Below, in pieces: positions 21,936 through 30,362 of a DNA stretch of 39,254 bases (the stretch's first letter is position 1; each line of letters opens with the position of its first letter). Under the pieces are notes generated by a model. That model ran no database searches, was not told where the DNA came from, and was given only the letters and a program-made list of their open reading frames with translations. The position numbers and the translations under genes are program-made. The stretch is from Alphaproteobacteria bacterium (GTDB lineage Bacteria; Pseudomonadota; Alphaproteobacteria; Sphingomonadales; Sphingomonadaceae), in NCBI GenBank assembly GCA_030431875.1, contig JAUIIG010000026.1, positions 1 to 39,254 of the forward strand, read 5' to 3'.

Positions 21936-23264
21936 ATGCAGCACCAGACCCTGACCGCCACCTTTTCCCGCCGTGCCCTGTTCCGCAGCGGCGCCATCAT
22001 GGGGGCGGGCGCGGCCTTCTCGTCGCTGCCGTTCTCTGCCGCCTGGGCGCGCGAAGGAAGTGAGACGCGCTGGCCGGGCGTGGCGCAGTTCGTAAACGGC
22101 TTCGTGGGCGAGGGCGAGGTGGCCTGCATGGTCGCCACAATGGGCTGGGGTCAGCAGGAGGCAGACACCATCGCGGTTGGCCAGCGCAGTTTTGGCGGCT
22201 CCGGCGGGGTCGATGCCGATACCCTGTTCCGCATCTATTCGATGACCAAGCCGATCACCGGCCTCGCCACGATCATGTGTATCGAGGACGGCCTGCTCTC
22301 GCTCGACCAGCCGTTGGCCGATATCCTGCCCGCTTTCGGCAACATGCAGGTGCAGCGCGAATACGACGGGCCGATCACGGCCGACAACCTTGAGCCTGCC
22401 GAACGCCCGATCACCATCCGTCACCTGCTGACCCACACTGCGGGCCTTGGCTATTCGATTGTCCAGTCAGGCCCGATTGCCGACGCCTATGTCGAAGCCG
22501 GACTGGTGCCGGGACAGGTGACCCGCCTGCCGCTTCCCGGTGCCTTCCGCGGCGAGGCCGTGGACAGCCTCGAACTGTTTGCCGACCGGTTGGCGGAGAT
22601 GCCGCTGGTCCACCAGCCGGGTACGCATTGGTCCTATTCGGTCGGGCTGGACCTGCTGGGCCGCGTGATCGAGGTGGTCAGCGGACAGAGCTTCGACAGC
22701 TTCCTGCACGATCGCATCCTTGGACCCTGCGGCATGAGTTCCACCACCTTCCGCGTCGCGGAGCAGGACAAGGGCCGCCTGACGGCCAACTATTTCCTGT
22801 TGGGTGACGTGCCCGTGCCGATCGACCTGCCGGACAGCTCGATCTACCTCGACGACCCGGCCTTCCCCTTCGGCGGCGCGGGCCTGGTATCGAGCGGCAA
22901 CGACTACGACCGCTTCCTGCGCATGCTGGCAGGCTATGGCATGATCGATGGCACCCGCGTGGTAAGCGAACCGGCGGTGCGGCTCGCCACCTCCAACCTC
23001 TTCCCTGATACGCTCGCCAGCGACGGCGGCTTCAACAGTGGTGGTCGCAGCTTCGGCTTCGGCGCCGGCGGACTGGTTGGCACCGGGCAGGCAGAGGGAC
23101 TGTTCGGCTGGTTCGGTGCAGCCGGTACGGCGGGCCTCGTCAACATGAAGTGGGGCCTGCGCCACAACCTGATGACGCAGTACATGCCCTCCACCGAATT
23201 GCCGGTGCAGAACGAATTCCCGCTGGTTGTCGCGGCGGACGCAGCCAACCAGATGGGAGCCTGA
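21936..23264 (+). CDS. serine hydrolase, beta-lactamase/DD-peptidase fold, Tat-exported
   Basis: A 442-residue class C beta-lactamase-like serine hydrolase. The N-terminus carries a twin-arginine signal (SRRALFRSG, then a hydrophobic stretch ending AAWA), implying folded export to the periplasm. Catalytic motifs are SMTK (the S-x-x-K motif), WSYSVG (the Tyr motif), and near the C-terminus FGWFGAAGT in place of H/K-x-G. Such proteins include esterases, D-aminopeptidases and allantoate- or peptide-cleaving enzymes; the substrate is not predictable. ATG at 21936 is chosen (AGGA 9 bases upstream) over TTG at 21918. The stop overlaps the nudC start (TGATG). Confidence 0.87.
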   Translation: MQHQTLTATFSRRALFRSGAIMGAGAAFSSLPFSAAWAREGSETRWPGVAQFVNGFVGEGEVACMVATMGWGQQEADTIAVGQRSFGGSGGVDADTLFRIYSMTKPITGLATIMCIEDGLLSLDQPLADILPAFGNMQVQREYDGPITADNLEPAERPITIRHLLTHTAGLGYSIVQSGPIADAYVEAGLVPGQVTRLPLPGAFRGEAVDSLELFADRLAEMPLVHQPGTHWSYSVGLDLLGRVIEVVSGQSFDSFLHDRILGPCGMSSTTFRVAEQDKGRLTANYFLLGDVPVPIDLPDSSIYLDDPAFPFGGAGLVSSGNDYDRFLRMLAGYGMIDGTRVVSEPAVRLATSNLFPDTLASDGGFNSGGRSFGFGAGGLVGTGQAEGLFGWFGAAGTAGLVNMKWGLRHNLMTQYMPSTELPVQNEFPLVVAADAANQMGA

Positions 23265-24139
23265 TGGCCCACCTTTCCTTTACCGGTCACGACCTCGATC
23301 GTGACGACCATACCCGTGCCGACCCGGACAAGCTGGCAGCAATGCGCGCGCGCAGCGACGCGCGGCTGCTGGTGCTCGACGGTTTGCTGCCGCAGCTCGA
23401 CGATAACGGGCTGGTGATCTCCGACCTGTCGGGCATCAGCGATGGCGACGAACTGGTTTACCTCGGCCTGCGCGGCGGCGCGCCCTTGTTCGTACAGGTC
23501 CCGCCCGAAGGCGACATGCGGCAGGCGGTGACCCTGCGCGAGACCATGCTGGCGCTGATGCGGCTGGACCCGGCGGAACTGGCCATGTTCGGCGGGGCGC
23601 GCAGCGTGGCCGACTGGCACGCCCGCCACCGCTTCTGCGCCCGTTGTGGCGGCCATACGCAGATCGCCAAGGGCGGCTGGCAGCGCAACTGCACCTCCTG
23701 CGAAGCGCAGCACTTCCCCCGCGTTGATCCGGTGGCGATCATGCTGGTGGAGAATGACGGCGCCTTGCTGATGGGCCGTGGCAGGGGCTGGCCGGATCGG
23801 GCCTATTCGGCCCTCGCGGGCTTTATCGAACCCGGCGAGTCCATCGAAGAAGGCGTCCGGCGCGAAGTGCTGGAAGAGGTCGGCGTCACCGTGCGCGACG
23901 TCAGCTATATCGCCAGCCAGCCATGGCCATTCCCCTCGCAGCTGATGATCGGCTGCCACGGCTTCACTGACAACCGCGACCTCACCATCGATTACACCGA
24001 GATCGAGGACGCGCGCTGGTTCACCCGCGCCGAAGTGGCCGAGGCGATGGAGAACGGGCGCCATGCGGAGAGCTTCATTCCCCCGCTGCCGACTGCTATT
24101 GCCGCCTACATGCTTACCTGGTGGCTGGAGCGAGACTGA
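23264..24139 (+). CDS. nudC: NAD(+)/NADH pyrophosphatase NudC
   Basis: A 291-residue NUDIX hydrolase of the NudC type. The zinc ribbon is C125-x2-C128 and C143-x2-C146 (FCARCGGHTQ, NCTSCEAQ). The Nudix box at 186-208 (GFIEPGESIEEGVRREVLEEVGV pattern) is intact. The NudC-specific SQPWPFPSQ is at 218-226. NudC cleaves NADH to NMNH and AMP and removes NAD caps from RNA. The N-terminal about 110 residues form the divergent NUDIX-like domain. ATG overlaps the TGA of the serine hydrolase (TGATG), and its own stop overlaps the next start in the same way, so the three genes form one operon. Confidence 0.95.
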   Translation: MAHLSFTGHDLDRDDHTRADPDKLAAMRARSDARLLVLDGLLPQLDDNGLVISDLSGISDGDELVYLGLRGGAPLFVQVPPEGDMRQAVTLRETMLALMRLDPAELAMFGGARSVADWHARHRFCARCGGHTQIAKGGWQRNCTSCEAQHFPRVDPVAIMLVENDGALLMGRGRGWPDRAYSALAGFIEPGESIEEGVRREVLEEVGVTVRDVSYIASQPWPFPSQLMIGCHGFTDNRDLTIDYTEIEDARWFTRAEVAEAMENGRHAESFIPPLPTAIAAYMLTWWLERD

Positions 24140-24819
24140 TGGGCGTACCGATTGTTGTCGACATTTGGTCGGACGTCATGTGTCCGTGGTGCCTCGTTGG
24201 CTACCGCTCGTTCAAGCTGGGCGTGGAGGAGGCGGGCGACGACGTCGATGTGACGATCCGCTGGATGCCCTTCGAGCTGAACCCCGACATGGCGCCTGAA
24301 GGCCGCGAGCAGGCCAAGCACCTTGCGGCCGTCTACAATCGCAGCGAGGAAGAAATCGAACAGATGCGCGCGCAACTGGCAGCAGCGGCGGAGCGCGTGG
24401 GATTCTCGATGGCATGGCAGGGCGAAGGCGAGGAACCGCCGGCGAAGATGTGGAACACCTTCGATGCCCACAAGCTTCTGCGCTGGGCGCTCGCCGAATA
24501 TGGCCCGTCCGAGCAGACTGCGCTCAAGGAGGTGATGTTCGCCGCCCACTTCCAGCAGCGCGCCAACATGGGCGACCGCGACGTGCTTCTGGGCCTGTGC
24601 GAGGAAGCGGGACTTGACCGCGCCAAGGCCGCCGAAGCTCTCGACGACGATGCGCTGGCTGTGGCCGTGCGCGCCGAGGAAAAACGCGGGCGCGAACACG
24701 GCATCGCTGCCGTCCCGACTTTCGTCATCAATTACAAATATATGCTGCAGGGCGCGCAGGAACCGGACGCCTTTGCCCGGGCGCTGCTACAGATCGCCAA
24801 TATGGAAGCGGCGGCTTAG
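24139..24819 (+). CDS. DsbA family oxidoreductase, FrnE-like
   Basis: A 226-residue cytosolic thioredoxin-fold protein of the FrnE/HCCA-isomerase-like branch. The N-terminus IVVDIWSDVMCPWCLVGYRSF holds the CPWC motif (C15, C18). LNPDM and KMWNTFDAHKLLRWA are characteristic middle segments, and the cis-Pro loop is AVPTFVINYKY. No signal peptide. Members act as thiol-disulfide oxidoreductases or glutathione-dependent isomerases. The start overlaps the nudC stop. The final codons overlap the convergent small gene at 24816. Confidence 0.9.
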   Translation: MGVPIVVDIWSDVMCPWCLVGYRSFKLGVEEAGDDVDVTIRWMPFELNPDMAPEGREQAKHLAAVYNRSEEEIEQMRAQLAAAAERVGFSMAWQGEGEEPPAKMWNTFDAHKLLRWALAEYGPSEQTALKEVMFAAHFQQRANMGDRDVLLGLCEEAGLDRAKAAEALDDDALAVAVRAEEKRGREHGIAAVPTFVINYKYMLQGAQEPDAFARALLQIANMEAAA

Positions 24820-25028
24820 ACCTTGTCTGGCTCGTAGTCGCCAGCCGGACGCGCAGCTTCGCGCTTTTCGGCATTGTCGGGCGATTCGAGGACGTGATCC
24901 ATCTCCGCACCTTCGCCCTGCGCGAAGTTGAACGCGCTCTGGTGGCGATGCTTCAGCCACGGCATGCAGGCTTCGTGCAGGCGTGCCATCAGCACGGGGT
25001 TCGGTTGGATGGTTTTCTGTTCAGTCAT
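24816..25028 (-). CDS. hypothetical protein (70 residues)
   Basis: A 70-residue protein of unknown function. It begins MTEQKTIQPNPVLMARLHEACMPWLKHRH and ends in a charged low-complexity tail (ESPDNAEKREAARPAGDYEPDKV). No signal peptide or membrane segment. A plausible ribosome-binding site CGGAGCG lies before the ATG. The stop overlaps the end of the convergent FrnE-like gene by 4 bases. The conserved-looking, amphipathic N-terminal helix makes it a likely real gene. No family is recognised. Confidence 0.55.
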   Translation of the reverse strand: MTEQKTIQPNPVLMARLHEACMPWLKHRHQSAFNFAQGEGAEMDHVLESPDNAEKREAARPAGDYEPDKV

Positions 25029-25150
25029 AAGAATCGCTCCGGCCCCTTAATAAGGACCGTTCACCTGTATGGTTCCTGAGTGGGTAAGGTTTCAAGCGAT
25101 TCCGTGCCGACTGTCCCGATTCAGGCCCGTTCCGTCAGGTCAGGCAGGTC

Positions 25151-25540
25151 CTAGATCAGGCCAAGCCGGGACAACTTGCCTGCCAGCTTGCCGGGGATCA
25201 CGTCGCCGATCTGCTCGCCATCGGCGAGGTCGCGCGGCGGTTCGCCCTTGAGATAGCGCCAGCCCTGGTGCGCACGCTTGGGGCGCGGCATGACGCGGAC
25301 CAGCTTGGGCTCGATGTTGATCCACCAGCGGCCATTGTCCTGCTGCTCGTAGCCAAGGATGGTCGAGCGGGCGACGATGTTGTGCTCGTGGATCCAGTAG
25401 AGCGAGCCGCCGATGGTCTGCTCCCACTTGGTCGGACGATAGCGGGTGTTGACCTGGAAGCTCTTCCGGTTGGCGTACCATTCCTCGATGTCGGCAAAGC
25501 TCTTGGCGCCGAATGCGATCTTGGTCAGGTTGAGCGGCAT
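25151..25540 (-). CDS. DUF1489 family protein
   Basis: A 129-residue protein matching DUF1489, an alphaproteobacterial family of unknown function. It opens MPLNLTKIAFGAKSFADIEEWYANR and has the aromatic core YWIHEHNIVARSTILGYEQ, then a basic segment PRPKRAHQGWRYLKGE. Family members are usually 140 residues or so. No signal or membrane segment. Function cannot be assigned. It is divergent from the cyclase-family gene at 25659. Confidence 0.85.
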   Translation of the reverse strand: MPLNLTKIAFGAKSFADIEEWYANRKSFQVNTRYRPTKWEQTIGGSLYWIHEHNIVARSTILGYEQQDNGRWWINIEPKLVRVMPRPKRAHQGWRYLKGEPPRDLADGEQIGDVIPGKLAGKLSRLGLI

Positions 25541-25658
25541 GAAGCCTAGATAGAGTAGGGCTCGCGCTACTCAACCCCCACTCGAGCTCTACTCCGGTCT
25601 TGCAAGCTGGCGATCAACAACGCAGTCTGGCCGCCAAAGGGAACGGGAGGGATCTTGC

Positions 25659-26582
25659 ATGCGAATACTCGTGGCGATGGCAGCTCTGGGGCTGGCCGCC
25701 TGCAACGGGCAGGCCGAAGAGGAAGCGACCAGCGATCCGGGCGAACAGCTCTACAGCGATCCCGATGTCGGCGCGGCCACCGTGCTGACCACCGGCATGG
25801 TGCGCGACGCGGCGGACCTCGTTACCGATGGCAAGGTCTATCGCCTTGGCGTGGTCAGCGGTCCGGACTCGCCCGTTTTCGGCGACCGGTCATACGCCAT
25901 GGAGATCATCGACCTCGGCACCTTTGGCCCCAACGAGGTGACTGGCAACGACGACCGGCTGACCGCGCACCTCGGCATCGGTACGCAGATCGACGGGCTG
26001 GGGCACATCGGCATTGCCGGGGTCCACTACAACGGCGTGCCGCGCAGCGAAGTGGTACAGCCGGACGGGCTGGTACGGTACGGGGCGGAAAACATCCCGC
26101 CCATCGTCACCCGGGGCGTGATGATCGACATGGCCGCCTATCGCGGCGTCGATGTGAACGAGCCCAACGACAGCTTCGGCGCAGCGGACCTGCAGGCCGC
26201 GGCAGAGGCGCAGGGCGTGGAAGTGCGCCGCGGCGACGTGGTGCTTGTCCACACCGGCTGGCTGGCACGGATCGGCGAGCCTGACGTGTTCATCAACCAG
26301 GCGCCCGGCATCAACGGCGACGCTGCCGACTGGCTGGCCGAGCAGGGCGTCGTGGCGGTCGGCTCCGACAGCTCCTCGGGCGAGACCAACGCGCCCGATC
26401 CGGAAGGCCGTGTCCTGCCCGTCCACGCCACGCTGATCGCCGAACACGGCATCTATATCCTTGAAACCGTCGACACCCGCGAGCTGGCCGCCGACGGTAC
26501 CCACGAATTCATGTTCGTCCTCGGCGCCCCGCGCTTGCAGGGCAGCGTGCAGGCCATCGTCAATCCGATAGCTATCAGGTGA
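25659..26582 (+). CDS. cyclase-family (kynurenine formamidase-like) lipoprotein
   Basis: A 307-residue PF04199-type cyclase/amidohydrolase with a lipoprotein signal (MRILVAMAALGLAAC, Cys15). The metal site segment HLGIGTQIDGLGHIG (His104, Asp112, His116) corresponds to H-x-G-T-H-x-D-x-x-x-H of kynurenine formamidase, but the middle His is Gln110, a variant seen in a distinct subgroup of the family. Further conserved are GVMIDM, RRGDVVLVHTGW, VGSDSSS and the C-terminal HATLIAEHGIYILE (His256, Glu269). Periplasmic location is unusual for a formamidase, so the substrate is open. It ends 8 bases before the next lipoprotein gene. Confidence 0.85.
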   Translation: MRILVAMAALGLAACNGQAEEEATSDPGEQLYSDPDVGAATVLTTGMVRDAADLVTDGKVYRLGVVSGPDSPVFGDRSYAMEIIDLGTFGPNEVTGNDDRLTAHLGIGTQIDGLGHIGIAGVHYNGVPRSEVVQPDGLVRYGAENIPPIVTRGVMIDMAAYRGVDVNEPNDSFGAADLQAAAEAQGVEVRRGDVVLVHTGWLARIGEPDVFINQAPGINGDAADWLAEQGVVAVGSDSSSGETNAPDPEGRVLPVHATLIAEHGIYILETVDTRELAADGTHEFMFVLGAPRLQGSVQAIVNPIAIR

Positions 26583-26590
26583 GGGACCCC

Positions 26591-26989
26591 ATGAAGAAAA
26601 TTGCGATTGTTGCGGCTGCACTGGCCATCGCCGGTTGCGGCGAAACCACGGACGAGGCCGCAGAGGCAGAGGCTCCGGCCGAAGAGGTGGCGGAAGTTGC
26701 CGGAGTGGCCATCACCCCCGGTCTTTACGCCGTGGGTGACGAGACCACCGAATACGGCCAGTCGCGGCTCAACGCGGATGGCACCTATGTCGACATGGCG
26801 GACGGTGAAGAGGTCGGTTCGGGCACCTGGACGTCCGAAGGCGCGACCATGTGCATGGATCCCGCGGGTGATGGCGAAGGCCAGGAGGAACGCTGCTGGA
26901 CCAACTCGCCGCCCGACGAGGACGGCAGCTTCATGACGACGCGCGATGACGGCAGCCAGTCCTACCGGGTGACGCCGATCACCGAGTAG
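26591..26989 (+). CDS. small acidic lipoprotein
   Basis: A 132-residue predicted lipoprotein (MKKIAIVAAALAIAGC, Cys16). A Glu/Ala-rich linker is followed by a compact beta-rich domain with the pattern ITPGLYAVGDETTEYGQSRL and GSGTWTSEGATMCMDPAG, plus a second cysteine (RCWTNSPPDEDG) able to form a disulfide. The start is the ATG at 26591 after GAGGGA; the frame is open to a GTG at 26579, which would overlap the upstream stop. It is probably translated with the cyclase gene. Role unknown. Confidence 0.75.
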   Translation: MKKIAIVAAALAIAGCGETTDEAAEAEAPAEEVAEVAGVAITPGLYAVGDETTEYGQSRLNADGTYVDMADGEEVGSGTWTSEGATMCMDPAGDGEGQEERCWTNSPPDEDGSFMTTRDDGSQSYRVTPITE

Positions 26990-27095
26990 CTACAAGCTGC
27001 GACACATTGGAAGTTGCAATTCAGCCTGCGCACGGCAAACTGGACAGAATCAATTAGCACGGGGAGAAGAAGCCCCGGTTGAGGGGATTTCTGTT

Positions 27096-29702
27096 ATGCG
27101 CCTGCAGCCTGGACTGTACCTTTCGTGCCTGCTTGCCTCGGCTTCGCTGCTGCCCGCCACGGCAGCGGCGCAGGATAGCCACGCCGGGATGGACCATGCC
27201 GCCACCGCCGCACCGGCAGAGATGCGCACGGTGAACTGGTCCGATCCCTCGGCCTGGCCGGATGGTGAAGTGCCGGGCGAGGGCGACTCCGTCACCATCG
27301 CGCGCGGCACCGAAGTAGTGCTCGACGTCAGCCCGCCTGCCTTGCGCTCGATCACTGTCGACGGTGCCCTGCGCTTTGCCGAGGATCGCGATCTCAGCCT
27401 GGAGACCGAGTGGATCTATCTGCGCGGCGGCACGCTGCAGATCGGCAGCGAGCATGCGCCCTACAGGCACCAGGCCTCGATCACGCTGACCGACGAGATT
27501 CCCGGCGAAGACGTCAACACCATGGGCGATCGCGGGATCGTGTCGATGGCGGGCACGATCAGCCTGCACGGCGACCGCGAGCATACATGGACCCAGCTTG
27601 CTGCCACGGCAGAGGCCGGTGCGAGCCGGATCGAAGTACTCGATGCCAGCGGCTGGCGACAGGGCGACGAGATCGTCCTCGCCTCCACCGACTTCGATCC
27701 CCGGCAGGCCGAACGCCGCACGATCACTGCCATCAATGGCAACAGCCTGACGCTCGACGCACCGCTCGAATACATGCATTTCGGCGAGATCACCTACGGC
27801 GTGGACCAGCGCGGCGAAGTGGGGCTGCTGACGCGCAATATCCGCATCCAGGCCTCGGAAGACGCGGACGAGGACTATTTCGGCGGCCACATCATGGCCA
27901 TGGCTGGCAGCACGGTGAACATCTCCGGGGTCGAACTCAGCCGCATGGGCCAGCACCTGACGCTGGCACGCTATCCGATGCACTGGCACCTCGTCGGCGA
28001 AGCGGCGGGGCAGTACATCCAGAACTCGTCAATCCACGATACCTACAGCCGCTGCGTAACCGTCCACGGCACCAACAATGCGCGGGTGGAAAACAACGTC
28101 ACCTACAACACCGTGGGCCACTGCTTCTTCCTCGAAGACGGCGTGGAAACGGGCAACCAGTTCATCCGCAACCTCGGCATCCAGACCAAGTGCCACCCGA
28201 CCCTGCCGTGCGACCCGACCAACCTTGGTCCGGACGGTTCGGCGCTGGCATCGCAGATCGGTGGTACGGGCCAGCAGAGCGAGCATATCCTGCTGCCTTC
28301 GGACAACACGGCATCGACCTTCTGGATCACCAATCCGGACAACGTCTACCGCGACAACGTGGCCGCCGGGTCGGACCAGATCGGTTTCTGGTACGCATTG
28401 CCGGTCCACCCGACCGGCGCCTTCGAAGGCACCGAGCAGAGCGCCAACACCTGGCCGCGCCGCACCCGCGTACGCGAATTCAGCGGCAACGTCGCGCATT
28501 CCAACTACGACGGCTTCATGTTCGACCGCGGCCCGAACCCTGACGGCACTTTCAGCGTCGGCGGCAGCAACTATCACTTCCCGGTAGCAGACGGCGCGGA
28601 CCCCAATGGCGAACCGCTAGTGTCGCATTTCGAGAACTTCACCACCTACAAGAACCGCAACGGCGGCGTCTGGGGGCGCGGCGAGCTGCACCTGTTCACC
28701 AACCTGCACGCGGCGGACAATGCCATCGGCTTCACCCACGCGGCCTCGCGCGTCGGTTTTGCCGAATATACCTCGCGCGTGGAGAACGGCATTTTCGTGG
28801 GCGAGAGCGACAACGTGGGCAATCCGCGCACGCCCGAAGAGATCGCTTATGGCCGCAGCCTGCCCAATGACCTGCCGGACTTCCCCATTCGCGGCTACGA
28901 ATACTACGACCTGCGGCATGACGTGGTGGACACGACTTTCGTCAACTACCAGCCCAACGAGCTGCGCGACGCCGGGGCGCTGTCGTACCTGATGTACACC
29001 AGCTTCGGCATGAGCACGGAGAACGCGGTGGAAGGCGCCACCTTCGTCAACGCGCAGCCGGTCAGCTTCCCGCCCGTGGTGCAGCGCTGGGCGTCGGACC
29101 TCGGGCGCGGCAATGCCTGGCGCGGGGCGACCATCCACGACCGGGACGGCTCGGTCACCGGCACCCCGGGGGCCTATATCGTGCTCGACAACGGTATCGC
29201 CTCGGACCGCGATTGCGACATTCGCCCGGCCTGGGGCGCGGCGATTTGCGAGGGCGATGTGGGCCGCTTCAGCGTGGGCGGGCAGTTCGGCTTCGGCAAC
29301 GGCCCGATTGCCGACCCGGTCGTGCTCAGCCGCAACGGGCGGCGCTTCGAATATACCGGCGAAACCACGATCCGCAGCGGCACCGAAGTCCGCGTGGAAA
29401 CCGGCCGCGACGAGATGGCGCTGTCCCTGCGCGAAATGGACGACGGCTCCTCGCTGGTGGTCGAGATTCCCGGCTATTCCTCGGCAGAGGGCGGGATGGA
29501 AGTCGCCAGCGCCGAAGAACTCCGCGCCGCCGAGCAGACCGCCTGGTACGCCGCCGAGGACGGCCTGTGGGTCAAGCTGGTGGTCGACAACGGCGGCGAC
29601 GGCACCATGCCGAGCCCCAGCGGCGGCTTCGGCGCCAGCCTCACCGGCCCGCGACCGGGCGGTGCCTTCGTGACGGGCGCGAGCATGGTGGTGCGGCGTT
29701 GA
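27096..29702 (+). CDS. secreted G8-domain/beta-helix protein, CEMIP/TMEM2-like
   Basis: An 868-residue protein with a signal peptide (cleavage near ATAAAQ). Residues 47-135 form a G8 domain (VNWSDPSAWPDGEVPGEGDS, LRFAEDRDLSLETEWIYL, GGTLQIGSEHAPY; conserved glycines visible). Residues 265-560 form parallel beta-helix (PbH1) repeats. The segment 292-351 (RYPMHWHL, SIHDTYSRCVTVHGT, GHCFFLEDGVE) and STFWITNPDNVYRDN near 407 closely resemble human CEMIP and TMEM2, extracellular hyaluronan-degrading proteins, as I recall them. The FAM3/ILEI-type modules of those proteins are missing here. Likely acts outside the cytoplasm on a polysaccharide; hyaluronan itself is an inference. A His/Met cluster (SHAGMDHAA) lies after the signal. 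Overlaps the next gene. Confidence 0.82.
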   Translation: MRLQPGLYLSCLLASASLLPATAAAQDSHAGMDHAATAAPAEMRTVNWSDPSAWPDGEVPGEGDSVTIARGTEVVLDVSPPALRSITVDGALRFAEDRDLSLETEWIYLRGGTLQIGSEHAPYRHQASITLTDEIPGEDVNTMGDRGIVSMAGTISLHGDREHTWTQLAATAEAGASRIEVLDASGWRQGDEIVLASTDFDPRQAERRTITAINGNSLTLDAPLEYMHFGEITYGVDQRGEVGLLTRNIRIQASEDADEDYFGGHIMAMAGSTVNISGVELSRMGQHLTLARYPMHWHLVGEAAGQYIQNSSIHDTYSRCVTVHGTNNARVENNVTYNTVGHCFFLEDGVETGNQFIRNLGIQTKCHPTLPCDPTNLGPDGSALASQIGGTGQQSEHILLPSDNTASTFWITNPDNVYRDNVAAGSDQIGFWYALPVHPTGAFEGTEQSANTWPRRTRVREFSGNVAHSNYDGFMFDRGPNPDGTFSVGGSNYHFPVADGADPNGEPLVSHFENFTTYKNRNGGVWGRGELHLFTNLHAADNAIGFTHAASRVGFAEYTSRVENGIFVGESDNVGNPRTPEEIAYGRSLPNDLPDFPIRGYEYYDLRHDVVDTTFVNYQPNELRDAGALSYLMYTSFGMSTENAVEGATFVNAQPVSFPPVVQRWASDLGRGNAWRGATIHDRDGSVTGTPGAYIVLDNGIASDRDCDIRPAWGAAICEGDVGRFSVGGQFGFGNGPIADPVVLSRNGRRFEYTGETTIRSGTEVRVETGRDEMALSLREMDDGSSLVVEIPGYSSAEGGMEVASAEELRAAEQTAWYAAEDGLWVKLVVDNGGDGTMPSPSGGFGASLTGPRPGGAFVTGASMVVRR

Positions 29703-30184
29703 CGACAGCACTGCTCGCCCTTCTAGCGGTGCTTTCTGCGCAGGAAGGCCCGCCGCCGCCGACAATGTGGGTGCCTGTCGAGCGGCCGAAGCCGCCAGTG
29801 AGCCGCGAGTCTGCGCTGGAGGCCATGGACCTGCTGCTCCATGCCTTCAGGACCAGCGATGTCGAGGCCATCGAGGCTCTCACCAGCCCCATTCCGGTCC
29901 GGTTACTATACAACCCCATTCCTGACCGCGCCGAGGTCGCGCGGATTTTCGGGGAATGTTCGGCAAGCGATGTCGAGGGAACCTTTCCCTACAACGATGG
30001 CACCGGGCAAGTCGTGCGGCTGGCGCTAGACTGCGTACAGTTCGAATTCCGCCACACGCTGCGGGATCAGGACGGCAACGATGTCCCGCAGCCCGTGCCC
30101 GAGGGTATCGATTTCTGGTTCGACGGGGAGCGGTTCCGCATTTCGCCTGTCAGCATAGTCACGCGGGATGCGGAGCTGAACTAG
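29699..30184 (+). CDS. small secreted protein, translationally coupled to the CEMIP-like gene
   Basis: A 161-residue protein starting at a TTG that overlaps the TGA of the CEMIP-like gene (TTGA). The first 17 residues (MTTALLALLAVLSAQEG) look like a short signal peptide, followed by a Pro-rich stretch. The core SRESALEAMDLLLHAFRTSDVEAIEALTS resembles the start of NTF2/SnoaL-like folds, but this is weak. Two cysteines (FGECSAS, LALDCVQFEF) may pair. Function unknown. The overlap suggests it is made together with the CEMIP-like protein. The TTG is inferred; no nearer ATG exists in frame. Confidence 0.6.
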   Translation: MTTALLALLAVLSAQEGPPPPTMWVPVERPKPPVSRESALEAMDLLLHAFRTSDVEAIEALTSPIPVRLLYNPIPDRAEVARIFGECSASDVEGTFPYNDGTGQVVRLALDCVQFEFRHTLRDQDGNDVPQPVPEGIDFWFDGERFRISPVSIVTRDAELN

Positions 30185-30362
30185 ACGCGAAAGCGGGGTG
30201 GGACTTTCCTACAACCCATCCGTCGCGGCATGACCTCGTACCATGCTCGCCCGTGCGCAAAACCCCAGCATTTCCGCCGCTTTCAGCGCCAATCCGCCCG
30301 CCGGGACTATTTCCCCCAGGACACTGTCACACCTGTCACACCTTGCCGGTAAACGATGCGGG

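Noticed and set aside
22934-24064. Minus-strand open frame across the hydrolase/nudC genes
   Set aside because: It is antisense to well-supported NudC and serine hydrolase coding sequence, with no domain and no ribosome-binding site.
25045-25055. Short palindrome CCTTAATAAGG upstream of the 70-residue gene
   Set aside because: Too short and without further context to call an operator.
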